The translations under genes were made by a program, and so were the position numbers. Under the pieces are notes generated by a model that did not search any database, had not been told where the DNA came from, and saw only the letters and a program-made list of their open reading frames with translations. From Ignavibacteriaceae bacterium (GTDB lineage Bacteria > Bacteroidota > Ignavibacteria > Ignavibacteriales > Ignavibacteriaceae): DNA of 35,000 nucleotides. The stretch is from NCBI GenBank assembly GCA_019638025.1, contig JAHBUO010000019.1, positions 1 through 35,000 of the forward strand, read 5' to 3'. Below, one piece after another: positions 9,239 to 18,317 of the stretch (the first letter of the stretch is position 1; each line of letters begins with the position of its first letter).

Positions 9239-9376
9239 AATGAGAAACAGCAAATCTATTTCAGATATCCGTTTTAAGTTTTGATTCCAAATCCAAATTC
9301 ATTAGAATTGTGATTTCAAATTAAGAGAATAATTTAATCGAACTTTTCTGATTTTGAGCTAACATTCGGAGAATAA

Positions 9377-10849
9377 ATGAAAACGAAAATAAATTTGATA
9401 TTAACACTGATTGTACTCCTAACATTCAGTATTTTTGCCCAACCTTCCAGAAATAAAGTTTTTCATCCGTTTACGGGAACAATGGTTCTTTCGTTTGAAG
9501 GGGGTGCAACGTACGGACTTCTTGATTATAAAGATTTCGCCCTTGATTTTGCAGGTCGAGGTTCGTTGGAATACTACCTTCCTATTTATACCAAAAGTGC
9601 TTTCGGTATCCGTTTATCTGGTGGTGGTGGTTATTTAAGAGGTAAAGATAAACTTTTCAATCCTACAGAAACAAGAACAGATTTAACTTATGTCGGTTCA
9701 TCTCTTGTTTATCTTCTTTCTATAAATGAAGTCGTCTTTCCATATTTTTCTGCAGGTGCTTCCTATTTATGGTTTAACCCGAAAGGGGATAACGGAACTT
9801 TATTACCTAATAATCTCGCCGGAGTTTATAAAAAAAATGAAGTTGTTATTAATGGTGAATTAGGGTTTCGTTTTTTGTTGACTGAAAATTTAACTCTTAA
9901 TCTTAGCACTTTGGCAACGGTCGGGAAAACAGATTATCTCGAAGATTATGTATCGGGGACAGGAAATGACCTTTATTTAACAGGCTTAATCGGATTATCA
10001 TTTTCGTTTTTTGGTGATAATGACATTGACGGTGATGGAGTTGTCGATTCTAAAGATATGTGCCCTAATACACCGCGAGGTGTTAAGGTAGATATGTTCG
10101 GGTGTCCGATTGATTCAGATAAAGATGGCATTCCTGATTATAAAGACGAATGCCCTGACACTCCTGAAGGAGTTAAAGTGGATAAAAAAGGATGTCCGAT
10201 TGATTCGGATAGTGACGGAGTCCCAGACTATTTAGATATTTGTCCAAATACACCAAAAGGCGTACAAGTTGATGAATTCGGTTGTCCAAAAGATGGTGAT
10301 AATGACGGCATCCCCGATTATCTTGATAAATGTCCCAATACGCCAATCGGTGTTATGGTTGATAAAGATGGTTGTCCACTCGATTCAGATAAAGATGGCG
10401 TACCTGATTATCTAGATAAGTGTCCAAATACACCCAAAGGTGTTCAAGTTGATAAAGACGGGTGTCCGATTATAAAAGAAGAACCGATAAAAGAAGTTCC
10501 CGTTGTTAAAGAGGTAGTTCTGAGTGCGGGGGCTTCATTTGCAGTCGGTAAAACTACATTATTGCCGGGGGCTTATTCTGAATTAGATCAGTTGGTTAAC
10601 GCAATGAGATTAGAGCCAACTTCAAAGTGGCTGATTGAAGGACACACTGATAATACCGGTTCCTACAATAATAATAAGAAACTTTCAACTCAGAGAGCTC
10701 AAGCAGTACTCGAGTACTTTGCTTCCAAGGGAATTAATCCTAGCAGATTTACTGTTCGTGGAATGGGTCCTGACTTCCCGGTTGCAGACAATACAACCCC
10801 GGATGGTAGGGCAAAGAATAGAAGAGTCACAATTATAAGAGTGAATTAA
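9377..10849 (+). CDS. OmpA-family outer-membrane protein with TSP3 repeats
   Basis: The 490-residue protein has a signal peptide (1-21, ending SIFAQ), an N-terminal beta-barrel of about 190 residues rich in aromatic and Gly residues, and five 30-residue thrombospondin type-3-like calcium-binding repeats (216-365). The OmpA C-terminal domain (about 380-488) follows. In the OmpA domain, D425 (EGHTDNTGS) and R440 (LSTQRAQAV) are the residues that usually contact diaminopimelate of peptidoglycan. The protein thus probably links the outer membrane to the wall. A CGGAGA ribosome-binding site precedes the ATG. It has its own terminator downstream and a 138-bp gap upstream, so it is probably a single transcription unit. 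In T9SS bacteria some OmpA/TSP3 proteins belong to the secretion or gliding machinery; a link here is speculative. Confidence 0.93.
   Translation: MKTKINLILTLIVLLTFSIFAQPSRNKVFHPFTGTMVLSFEGGATYGLLDYKDFALDFAGRGSLEYYLPIYTKSAFGIRLSGGGGYLRGKDKLFNPTETRTDLTYVGSSLVYLLSINEVVFPYFSAGASYLWFNPKGDNGTLLPNNLAGVYKKNEVVINGELGFRFLLTENLTLNLSTLATVGKTDYLEDYVSGTGNDLYLTGLIGLSFSFFGDNDIDGDGVVDSKDMCPNTPRGVKVDMFGCPIDSDKDGIPDYKDECPDTPEGVKVDKKGCPIDSDSDGVPDYLDICPNTPKGVQVDEFGCPKDGDNDGIPDYLDKCPNTPIGVMVDKDGCPLDSDKDGVPDYLDKCPNTPKGVQVDKDGCPIIKEEPIKEVPVVKEVVLSAGASFAVGKTTLLPGAYSELDQLVNAMRLEPTSKWLIEGHTDNTGSYNNNKKLSTQRAQAVLEYFASKGINPSRFTVRGMGPDFPVADNTTPDGRAKNRRVTIIRVN
10022..10471 (+). repeat. Five 90-bp in-frame tandem repeats (TSP3 units)
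   Basis: Five consecutive 90-bp units encode 30-residue repeats with the pattern DxDxDGxxDxxDxCPxTPxGVxVDxxGCP. They are in frame and full length. The third, fourth and fifth units are most alike in protein sequence, while their codons have drifted. The Asp positions fit calcium coordination, and each unit has two Cys that could pair. Confidence 0.9.
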
Positions 10850-10903
10850 TAAATTAAATTTATCAAAGCAATAATACTTCAAAGATCAATCTAATTGAGA
10901 CTT

Positions 10904-10938
10904 AACCTCAGAGGTTTTCCAAGCTTCTGAGGTTTTTT
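10904..10938 (+). terminator. Rho-independent terminator of the OmpA gene
   Basis: A 9-bp stem AACCTCAGA / TCTGAGGTT (10904-10912 and 10926-10934) with a 13-nt loop is followed by six T (10933-10938). It lies 55 bp after the OmpA stop. Confidence 0.8.
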
Positions 10939-11057
10939 GTTGGTTCTAAAACGTACAATAGATTTTTGTAAAACAATTTCACATGAAGAATCACTGTTAT
11001 TATTTCCATCTCGGGAAAGCTATAACATCTTAAAATTTTAGAATATGATTATACAAC

Positions 11058-11091
11058 AAAAAGCCGTTCGGTTTTAATCTGAACGGCTTTT
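11058..11091 (-). terminator. Bidirectional terminator between convergent genes
   Basis: An 11-bp perfect stem AAAAGCCGTTC / GAACGGCTTTT (11059-11069 and 11081-11091) has an 11-nt loop. Read on the minus strand, the stem ends in a T-rich tail, so it terminates the Ycf48-repeat gene. On the plus strand the tail is shorter, but it could back up the OmpA terminator. Confidence 0.78.
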
Positions 11092-11109
11092 CTATTGAAT
11101 TCTTAAGTC

Positions 11110-13371
11110 CTATTTTATAAGTAACATCTTCTTAGTTTGATGAAAATCATTAGCTGTAATTGTGTAAAAATAAATTCCGCTGGAAAGGTTACTTCCATCG
11201 AAATTGACTTCATGTTCTCCTGCTGGCCGCTCTTCCTTTATTAAGATAGCAACCTCTTTCCCTAAAACATCAAATACTCTTATTGATACCAAACCGTTTT
11301 CTTTGATACTATACTTGATTTGGGTTATCGGGTTAAACGGATTTGGATAGTTTTGTGAGAGAAAAAATTTAGAAGGAATTCCAATTTCAACTTTTATTGT
11401 ATTAGAATATTTAAAAGTTCCCGTAAAATCAATTTGTTTTAACCTATAAAATAATTTTTGAGAATTGTTTTTAAATAAACTGTCTATAAAACTATAATTG
11501 TTTAATTCTATGGTTGTATTATTTCCCTCTATAAATCCTATTGTTCTCCAGTTTGTTTTGTCTGTACTTCTTTCGATTTGAAATGCGCTATTATTTAATT
11601 CTGATGACGTTGACCAGCTTAATAGAATATTATTACCTACAGCAACTGCAGTAAAAGAGTTTAGCTCTACCGGAACATAAGCTGTATCATCATATCTCAA
11701 AAGCAATCCTAGTCCACCAGCAGCAAAACCCAATTTATTTGTCACTGATCTAAAACTAGTGAATATAGATGGTATATCACTGGTAATATCAATCCAAGAA
11801 AATCCGCCATCTTCAGTGATATATTTTTGCGGCGTTCCACTAATTAACCAATGATTTGAATCAGGGAAAAAATGAAACTTAAAAGGATTTAAAACATCAG
11901 GTATTTTTATCCAGTTTAGTCCACCATCTATTGTTTTCTTCAACGCACTCCAACTGGTTTTATCAATTATCCACCCTTTAGTATAGTTTTCAAAATAGAT
12001 ATCATTTGTAATCCATAAATCCAGATTTGTTTGTTGAACCCACTCAATCCCTCCATTAGTTGTTTTATAAGGTCTACCACCCAAATTTGCTGTCCATCCA
12101 TATAAAGAATCGACAAAATAAATACTCGTAAACCTTACACTTGTTGGAGCAGTAAACTGTGTAAACCAATTATCTCCACTATCGGTTGTTTTATAAATTA
12201 TATTATCCCGGATTGCCCAACCAGTAGTTTCATTTTTAATAAATATTTTACTCGCTCCATTTGCTCCATTAGTTATATACCAATTATTGCCTCCATCGGT
12301 AGTTTTCCAAATAGCACCGGAACTTCCGATAAAACCTTTTAAGCTGTCAATAAATGTTATGCAACTTCCTAATACTCCTTTTGCTGTCCAATTTATTCCG
12401 CCATCTGTTGTTTTATATAATACGTTATAATTGCCTAATGCAAATCCCTTTTCTTCACTTACAAAACAAACATCTGAAAAGTTATCATTCATTATCAATC
12501 GCTCCCAGTTTTCATAACCGTTTTCAGTTTTGGATATCTTTAAACCGGTTCCTGCACTATAGCCAATTATTTCATTTATGTTTTCTAATATTTGCAATTC
12601 ATAAGTATCGCTTATTCCTTGTATTGTTGTCCATTCTGTTCCTCTGTTTGTTGTCTTCCACGCAGATACATTACTCATCACTAAATATCCGGTATCAGCA
12701 CTCACATATTTGATACAATTGACTTCTTCTGTGGTAAGATTACCCCCGTGAATCCATGTATATCCACCATCGTTGCTATAAATATTTTTCGCCGAATAAT
12801 TTGTTCCGCCATAACCCGCAGCCGCTATATGGGAGCTGTCGATTATATTTATACAATATAACGGACGATCGTCCCCGGCTTGTATTATTTCCCAATTGTT
12901 TCCACCGTCAGTGGTTTTTAATACTTTTCCATCGGCTGCAACAAAGCCGTAGTTTTCATTCATAAAGTCTATCCACCAGAGATTTCCCGTATAGCCAGGT
13001 ATATTTATTATTTGCCAGCTTTCTCCTCCATCCGTTGTTTTAAGTAATGCTGTTGCACCGCATGCCCACCCTAATGTATCGTTTACAATTTCTAATCCCC
13101 ATAAGTCAAAACCAGCACCTAATCCACTTTCCACTTGAGTAAATATTTCTCCTCCATCTGTTGAGCGGAGTATCAATCCACTATACCCGCTTGCTATAAC
13201 TGTTTGTCCGTTAATGCTTCTTATTTTTAGTATTGGTACTGTTATATTTGTCTGGATTGTTTTCCAGTTTGCCCCTCCATCAGTAGTTTTTATCAATGCC
13301 CCTAAACCTCCCACAGCCCAGCCTATATCTTTATTTGAAAAATGAACTCCGACATAATCTACTCTCGGCAC
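11110..13371 (-). CDS. Ycf48/BNR-repeat T9SS cargo protein, main part of an interrupted gene
   Basis: The surviving frame (753 codons from a GTG at 13371) encodes about 13 copies of a Ycf48/BNR-like motif, KTTDGGxNW or variants, each followed by a beta stretch, so a large beta-propeller is expected. The C-terminal 85 residues are a T9SS type A sorting domain with SQNYPNPFNP, a GKEVAIL-type segment and the ending KKMLLIK. The protein was thus meant for export to the cell surface. However, the frame has no signal peptide and no usable start: the GTG has no spaced ribosome-binding site. In the same frame upstream, an ATG at 13617 encodes a perfect signal peptide, separated by a TAA at 13542-13540. 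Residues between the stop and the GTG (EDPDSTRPVQYRRG...) read as normal protein. So this is one gene with a nonsense codon, or a sequencing error. It would be 835 aa if the stop were sense. Confidence 0.85.
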   Translation of the reverse strand: MPRVDYVGVHFSNKDIGWAVGGLGALIKTTDGGANWKTIQTNITVPILKIRSINGQTVIASGYSGLILRSTDGGEIFTQVESGLGAGFDLWGLEIVNDTLGWACGATALLKTTDGGESWQIINIPGYTGNLWWIDFMNENYGFVAADGKVLKTTDGGNNWEIIQAGDDRPLYCINIIDSSHIAAAGYGGTNYSAKNIYSNDGGYTWIHGGNLTTEEVNCIKYVSADTGYLVMSNVSAWKTTNRGTEWTTIQGISDTYELQILENINEIIGYSAGTGLKISKTENGYENWERLIMNDNFSDVCFVSEEKGFALGNYNVLYKTTDGGINWTAKGVLGSCITFIDSLKGFIGSSGAIWKTTDGGNNWYITNGANGASKIFIKNETTGWAIRDNIIYKTTDSGDNWFTQFTAPTSVRFTSIYFVDSLYGWTANLGGRPYKTTNGGIEWVQQTNLDLWITNDIYFENYTKGWIIDKTSWSALKKTIDGGLNWIKIPDVLNPFKFHFFPDSNHWLISGTPQKYITEDGGFSWIDITSDIPSIFTSFRSVTNKLGFAAGGLGLLLRYDDTAYVPVELNSFTAVAVGNNILLSWSTSSELNNSAFQIERSTDKTNWRTIGFIEGNNTTIELNNYSFIDSLFKNNSQKLFYRLKQIDFTGTFKYSNTIKVEIGIPSKFFLSQNYPNPFNPITQIKYSIKENGLVSIRVFDVLGKEVAILIKEERPAGEHEVNFDGSNLSSGIYFYTITANDFHQTKKMLLIK

Positions 13372-13539
13372 TCCAGGGTTTAACTCTGTCCATATACCCG
13401 TACTTTCTAATGGGAATAAGCTTCTTTTTATTTCTTCAAGGTCTTTTCCGTTATATTTTTGTTCATAGGTTTGATAACCTTCCTGTAGAGGTATACCACG
13501 GCGGTATTGGACGGGTCTGGTTGAATCGGGGTCTTCGAT

Positions 13540-13617
13540 TTAGGTTTGCGCTGTTAATAAAGCGTTAATGAATATTAAAATCAAAAAAGTGTGTTTTGAA
13601 ATATTTAACTTTTTCAT
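13540..13617 (-). pseudogene. Detached signal-peptide segment of the Ycf48-repeat gene
   Basis: ATG at 13617 opens 25 codons (MKKLNISKHTFLILIFINAL, then LTAQT) that form a classic signal peptide, and then a TAA. The frame (first codon base divisible by 3) is the same as that of the large downstream frame. After the TAA the protein continues as IEDPDSTRPV. CAA (Gln) to TAA by a single C-to-T change would explain the stop and restore TAQTQIEDPD. The peptide alone has no function that I can name. Confidence 0.75.
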
Positions 13618-13722
13618 TTGTGTCAACCTATTTAATTCATCTCAAATGAGAGAATAATTATTAACAACCTTTGTTTTATCTAATCTCTTAAAAAAGATTT
13701 TTAGATTCAACTAAATCTAAAT

Positions 13723-13752
13723 AAAAAAGCCCGAACAAATAAGTTCGGGCTT
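13723..13752 (-). terminator. Rho-independent terminator of the nonaheme cytochrome gene
   Basis: A 10-bp perfect stem AAGCCCGAAC / GTTCGGGCTT (13727-13736 and 13743-13752) has a 6-nt loop. On the minus strand it is followed by TTTTTT. It lies 26 bp after the cytochrome stop and isolates this gene from the Ycf48-repeat gene. Confidence 0.85.
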
Positions 13753-13778
13753 GAATATTAAACAAGAACTAGATTCTT

Positions 13779-15350
13779 TTATTTAACGAGCAACATCTTC
13801 TTAACCATCTTAAAGTTGTTAACTTCAAGCGAGTAGAAGTAAATACCTGAGGCGAAAGATTTTCCGTTCCAATTCACTACGTGAACACCGGCATCTTTGC
13901 TTTCATTCACAAGTAATGCAACTTCCTTTCCGATTGCATCATAAATTTTAAGTGTAACTTGACCGGCTTCCGGTAAAGCAAATTTAATCATTGTAGATGG
14001 GTTAAACGGATTAGGATAGTTTTGTGATAATTCATATTTAACCGGTAAATTGATTTCATTTTCAACACCAACCGGTCCGAAATTATTTAACGCATCTCTT
14101 AATAATTTTTGAACCAATCTAGTATTGTGAATTCCGCGGCTTCCTTCAGCTTGAGCTGAAAGAAGATTGTAGTTCGCTTGTTTGAATGCTAATGTTGCAG
14201 AATCTGCAGATGAAGCGTTTGCCAGTTTCGTTGAAAGGGCATTCATCAAACTATCAGTTCTTGATTGAATTCCTCTATAATCAAATCTTGTTAAATGATT
14301 TGATGTATCTACAGCGGTGTAATAATCATTATGGCAAAGCTTACAAGCTTCAACGCGTGCTTCAAATGTATGTCCGGTTTTAGCAGGACTTCCTGCTGCG
14401 TAAGGAGATGTCATCACGTGACAAGTTACACATCTATTTTGAATTGCAAATGTGTGGGCTGAATTCTGATATGTTTGTCCCGGGTATCTATAGCCAAAAT
14501 TTAAACCTCCGTCAAAAGCTTCTGATGTTGCATGATGAGGCACAACGTTTACATCAACTGTATCGATTCCCGAGGTATGGCATTCATCACAAATTGAAGT
14601 TGTAGAAGTCATAGCGAATCTTAATTGACCCGGATTATTGTTGGCATGTGGGTCATGGCAAGTTACGCAAGATAATGGCTGAATATCGGCACCTGTCACA
14701 AGAATTGTATCGCGATAATTTGCCGGGTCTTTTGCATACATAACAAAGTTTTGAGCAACGTGACACTTAACGCATCTTTTGTTATTAACTACAAAAGCTT
14801 GACTTGCAGACATTGCGTGTAGTGAATTGCTCCACTCTTCCATATAAGGATGGTGAGAATCTTGATGGCAATCACCGCAAACTTGAGCGTCATAATTTGG
14901 TTTATTTTGAGTTCCGAATAACCAGTGTGAAAAAGCTAAGGTTCTATTTTGTGTTCCCATTGCTCCATGACAACTTTCGCAACCGACATTTTTAACGCGA
15001 TCCCAATTTGTTTGGTCGGTAATTGTATAATTTGGAGTTTTCGTGGTATCTTTTATCACATATTCATCAGCACCGTAATTTGCAGTGTTTGGATCCCAGC
15101 CTGTATTGTGGCATTTCAAACAGTCATATCCATAATAAGGATTTGTAACTGCATCTTGCGCAACAGCGTGACGTGTATTTTTCCACTGATTGTAAATAGG
15201 GCTGGCAATACCGTCGGTTTTATGGCATGAAGCACAAGAGGAGGCTTGCGGGTCAGCTTCTGTACCAACACCTAAGTAGTAGTTTTGAGCAAATGTTGAT
15301 AAAGAGATTCCTGCAATAAAAAATATTGCGAGAAGTAATCGTTTTGTCAT
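13779..15350 (-). CDS. T9SS-exported nonaheme cytochrome c
   Basis: The 523-residue protein has a signal peptide (1-21, ending LSTFAQ), nine CxxCH haem motifs between about residues 39 and 340, and a helical segment (about 350-425) with an AQAEGSRGIHN motif like that in octahaem/NrfA-type cytochromes. It ends in a T9SS type A sorting domain (about 438-523, with SQNYPNPFNP and KKMLLVK). The nine motifs are CASCH, CLKCH, CESCH, CGDCH, CVKCH, CVTCH, CDECH, CVTCH and CKLCH. I chose the ATG at 15350 because GGTGA lies about 5 nt upstream and the signal peptide starts there; an upstream ATG at 15398 would add 16 residues before it. The combination predicts a multihaem protein crossing the outer membrane by T9SS and staying on the surface or being released. 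A role in extracellular electron transfer is inferred. A terminator follows. Confidence 0.92.
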   Translation of the reverse strand: MTKRLLLAIFFIAGISLSTFAQNYYLGVGTEADPQASSCASCHKTDGIASPIYNQWKNTRHAVAQDAVTNPYYGYDCLKCHNTGWDPNTANYGADEYVIKDTTKTPNYTITDQTNWDRVKNVGCESCHGAMGTQNRTLAFSHWLFGTQNKPNYDAQVCGDCHQDSHHPYMEEWSNSLHAMSASQAFVVNNKRCVKCHVAQNFVMYAKDPANYRDTILVTGADIQPLSCVTCHDPHANNNPGQLRFAMTSTTSICDECHTSGIDTVDVNVVPHHATSEAFDGGLNFGYRYPGQTYQNSAHTFAIQNRCVTCHVMTSPYAAGSPAKTGHTFEARVEACKLCHNDYYTAVDTSNHLTRFDYRGIQSRTDSLMNALSTKLANASSADSATLAFKQANYNLLSAQAEGSRGIHNTRLVQKLLRDALNNFGPVGVENEINLPVKYELSQNYPNPFNPSTMIKFALPEAGQVTLKIYDAIGKEVALLVNESKDAGVHVVNWNGKSFASGIYFYSLEVNNFKMVKKMLLVK

Positions 15351-15565
15351 GGTTTCACCGAATAATTTATTAATAAATTCAACACATTTTTCTATCAAAT
15401 ACTAAACCAAAAAAAACAACGGTTTACAACATCTTTTTGTCGGTTTTTAAGCTGAAATTTTACACTTTTTCAGAAATAAGAATCTTGATTAAATCCGTTT
15501 CTACTAAATGAGAATCAACTATTGATGTTAAGCAATCAATTTCAGGTTTTATTTGCAAAACTTCT

Positions 15566-15573
15566 TATCTTTG
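15566..15573 (+). promoter_or_regulatory. Candidate Bacteroidota-type -7 box
   Basis: TATCTTTG fits the TAnnTTTG -7 element known from Bacteroidetes sigma factor promoters and lies 28 bp before the ATG of the six-gene operon. No TTTG is found at the expected -33 distance, so support is weak. Confidence 0.22.
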
Positions 15574-15601
15574 CATCGAAAATAAACAAAATAATATTCT
15601 G

Positions 15602-16384
15602 ATGAAAATATCTTTAGCTCAATTTAATCCCACTTGGGAAGATAAAAAAGCGAACTTCGAAAAAGTTAAAAATTTCTGTGAAAAAATCTCAACCAATTCA
15701 TCCCTGCTCATTTTTCCTGAAATGACCTTAACCGGCTTCTCGATGAACACAAATGAGTTAGCTGAAGATTTAAACTCACAAAGTGTAAAATTTTTTAGCA
15801 AATTAGCCTCCTCGAAATCAAAAGAAATAATTTTCGGCATGATTGAAAAAAGTAATGACTATTACTTTAATTCGTTGATTCATCTTTCAAAAGAAGGAGA
15901 AATTAAAAGTGTTTATAGAAAAATTCATCCCTTTTCTTTAGCGCAAGAAGATAAATATTTCAATCATGGCAACACTCCGATTATTACTGAGATTGGAGAG
16001 TTCTCAGTTGGTCTAAGTATTTGTTACGATTTGAGGTTTCCTGAACTGTATAGATATTATTCCCAAAAAAAAGTTTATTTGATGATAAATATAGCAAACT
16101 GGCCTATCCCTCGAATCGAACATTGGAAAGCATTAACAAAAGCTCGTGCAATTGAAAATCTTTCGTATTTTGTTGGTGTAAATCGAATCGGAAGTGACCC
16201 TAACGGAAAATACTATGGACAATCAGTAGTATACTCGCCATCAGGGGAAGTTTTATCGCTAATGACTGAACATGATGAACTTTGTGAGGTTGAAATTTCG
16301 AAAGAAGCTATTAATTCAATTAGAGAAAAATTTTCATTTCTTGATGATATGAAATCGAACCAATTTTGGTTTAATCAAAAATAA
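15602..16384 (+). CDS. Nitrilase-superfamily omega-amidase
   Basis: The 260-residue enzyme has the complete Glu-Lys-Cys triad of the carbon-nitrogen hydrolase family: E40 (IFPEMTLTGF), K107 (YRKIHPF) and C141 (SICYDLRFPE). The sequence around C141 and the ending FLDDMKSNQFW resemble YafV/Nit2-type omega-amidases, which hydrolyse 2-oxoglutaramate or 2-oxosuccinamate to the 2-oxo acid and ammonia. It is cytosolic. It is first of six same-strand genes with small gaps (next gene 11 bp on). Another amidase substrate (for example deaminated glutathione) is possible. Confidence 0.88.
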   Translation: MKISLAQFNPTWEDKKANFEKVKNFCEKISTNSSLLIFPEMTLTGFSMNTNELAEDLNSQSVKFFSKLASSKSKEIIFGMIEKSNDYYFNSLIHLSKEGEIKSVYRKIHPFSLAQEDKYFNHGNTPIITEIGEFSVGLSICYDLRFPELYRYYSQKKVYLMINIANWPIPRIEHWKALTKARAIENLSYFVGVNRIGSDPNGKYYGQSVVYSPSGEVLSLMTEHDELCEVEISKEAINSIREKFSFLDDMKSNQFWFNQK

Positions 16385-16395
16385 GGAAAGAGTTT

Positions 16396-17331
16396 TTGGA
16401 GAAAAAAGTTTTAATTACGGGGGGAGCCGGATTTATCGGAAGCCACATCGCTCAGTTTTGGTCTGAACAAGGAGCAGAAGTAATTGTGTTAGATAATTTG
16501 AGGTCGGGGTATAGAAATAATCTTAATGGACTAAAAAATGTAACTTTTGTTGAAGGGAGTATCACCGATAAAAACTTAGTTCTCAAAGTATCCGAAGGAT
16601 GTGATTATTGTCATCATTTAGCGGCAATGATTTCGGTACCTGAGTCTGTTCTTAATCCGTATGAATGTGTTGAAATAAATATAATCGGATTGCTAAATGT
16701 TCTTGAAGCCGCTAAAATCAACGGTCTTAAGAAGGTAGTTCATAGTAGTTCGGCGGCTGTTTATGGTGATAATCCTGAATCACCAAAACAAATCAACATG
16801 AGACCCTCTCCAAAATCTCCATATGGAATAACAAAACTTGACGGAGAATATTATCTTCAGATGTACTCGGAAAATTTTGGTCTAAGTGCAATTTCATTAC
16901 GATACTTTAATGTATTTGGACCGAGACAAGACCCTAAAAGCCAATATGCTGCGGCAATTCCGATTTTTGTTGCATCTGCTTTGAAGAATGAAGAGATTAT
17001 TATTTACGGCGATGGTGAACAAACCCGTGATTTTGTTTTTGTAAAAGATGTTGTTCAGGCGAATTATTTAGCGGCTACTTCAGAACAAATTAATGGAGTT
17101 TTTAATATTGGGAACGGGTATTCGATATCGATTAATAAGCTTGTTGAGTTAGTGCTTCAGCTAACGGATAGTAAAAGCAAAATTATTTATAAAGATGAAA
17201 GACCGGGGGATATAAAGCATAGTTTGGCTTCAATTACTGAATCAGAAAATATTCTTAATTTCTCTCCGAAATATGATTTGCAAGATGGATTGAAGGCTAC
17301 AATAAACTACTTCATCAAGTTATTTTCTTAA
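16396..17331 (+). CDS. NAD-dependent sugar-nucleotide epimerase
   Basis: The 311-residue enzyme is an extended short-chain dehydrogenase with GGAGFIG (8-14) for NAD, an SSSAAVYG segment (117-124) and Y143-x3-K147 (SPYGITK). Segments RYFNVFGPRQDPKSQYAAAIP and GDGEQTRDFVFVKDV match UDP-glucose/UDP-N-acetylglucosamine 4-epimerases of the WbpP/GalE-like group. It probably interconverts UDP-Glc/Gal or their N-acetyl forms for surface polysaccharide. The start is a TTG at 16396 with a GGAAAGAG site upstream, giving MEKKVLITGGAG, the normal N-terminus. It follows the omega-amidase by 11 bp. The exact substrate cannot be fixed from sequence. Confidence 0.88.
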   Translation: MEKKVLITGGAGFIGSHIAQFWSEQGAEVIVLDNLRSGYRNNLNGLKNVTFVEGSITDKNLVLKVSEGCDYCHHLAAMISVPESVLNPYECVEINIIGLLNVLEAAKINGLKKVVHSSSAAVYGDNPESPKQINMRPSPKSPYGITKLDGEYYLQMYSENFGLSAISLRYFNVFGPRQDPKSQYAAAIPIFVASALKNEEIIIYGDGEQTRDFVFVKDVVQANYLAATSEQINGVFNIGNGYSISINKLVELVLQLTDSKSKIIYKDERPGDIKHSLASITESENILNFSPKYDLQDGLKATINYFIKLFS

Positions 17332-17347
17332 ATCTAAAGGAGAATAA

Positions 17348-18313
17348 ATGAAAAATTTCATTTTGCTCTTCACAATTATAATTCTTGTTTCAACAGTTAA
17401 TACTCTCCCATCAGATAACAAAAATAAATTTGTTTTAGTAATTCATGGCGGTGCAGGTGCTACACCAAGAGATATTCCGGAAGAATTGCAATCTCAGTAT
17501 TTAAAATCCCTAACTGAAGCTTTAATTATTGGTAAAAATATATTATCTAATGGTGGAACGGCATTAGATGCAGTCGAAAAGGTAGTTAATTACTTGGAAG
17601 ATAATCAATTGTTCAATGCAGGGCGAGGTTCAGTTTTAACTTCTGAAGGAAAAGTTGAAATGGATGCGGCAATAATGGACGGAATTGATTTATCAGCCGG
17701 AGCTGTTGCCGGAGTTAATAAAATAAAAAATCCCATTTCACTTGCTCGGCTTGTTATGCAAAAAACTCCGCATGTAATGTTAATAAGTAACGGTGCAGAA
17801 AACTTCGCTAAAGAAATGAATGTTGAATTTGGAGATTCATCATACTTCTTGTTAGACTCCCAAATCGATAAGTGGCGAGATATTAAGAAAAAAATGAACG
17901 AAAATAAAAAAGGAACAGTTGGAGCCGTTGCGCTTGATGTTAATGGAAATCTTGCTGCGGCAACTTCTACAGGCGGAATGATGATGAAGAGACCCGGAAG
18001 AGTTGGAGATGTCCCAATTATTGGTGCCGGAACTTACGCCAACAACCAAACATGTGCGGTTTCAGCCACAGGTTGGGGTGAAAAATTCATTCGAAATAAT
18101 GTTGCAGTTTCAATATCAAAATTGATGGAATATAAGGGGGTGTCACTCAAAACGGCAGTTAATGAATTAATAAATAATATTTTGCAACCTAACGACGGTG
18201 GCGTTATTGCTATTGATAAGGATGGCAATTACTCTATGATGTATAATACCAAGAGTATGTTTAGGGGTGTTATTAATTCTGATGGCTTTTCGGAGGTTAA
18301 AATTTGGGAGTAA
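17348..18313 (+). CDS. Ntn-hydrolase L-asparaginase / isoaspartyl peptidase, exported
   Basis: The 321-residue protein is of the IaaA/plant-type asparaginase family. It shows VIHGGAGA at the mature N-terminus, the autocleavage nucleophile T190 in KKGTVGAVALD, and the substrate-binding GDVPIIGAGTYA and SATGWGE segments. The enzyme is made as a precursor, cuts itself before T190 and hydrolyses beta-aspartyl dipeptides or asparagine. A hydrophobic N-terminus (1-20, FILLFTIIILVSTVN) is a likely signal peptide, so it acts in the periplasm, unlike cytosolic E. coli IaaA. An AAAGGAG site precedes the ATG. The spacing to neighbours is 16 bp upstream and 4 bp downstream. Confidence 0.93.
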   Translation: MKNFILLFTIIILVSTVNTLPSDNKNKFVLVIHGGAGATPRDIPEELQSQYLKSLTEALIIGKNILSNGGTALDAVEKVVNYLEDNQLFNAGRGSVLTSEGKVEMDAAIMDGIDLSAGAVAGVNKIKNPISLARLVMQKTPHVMLISNGAENFAKEMNVEFGDSSYFLLDSQIDKWRDIKKKMNENKKGTVGAVALDVNGNLAAATSTGGMMMKRPGRVGDVPIIGAGTYANNQTCAVSATGWGEKFIRNNVAVSISKLMEYKGVSLKTAVNELINNILQPNDGGVIAIDKDGNYSMMYNTKSMFRGVINSDGFSEVKIWE

Positions 18314-18317
18314 TTCT

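Noticed and set aside
12354..12713. Plus-strand 119-codon frame inside the Ycf48-repeat gene
   Set aside because: Leu/Phe/His-rich with no domain; it is a shadow of the repeat gene on the other strand.
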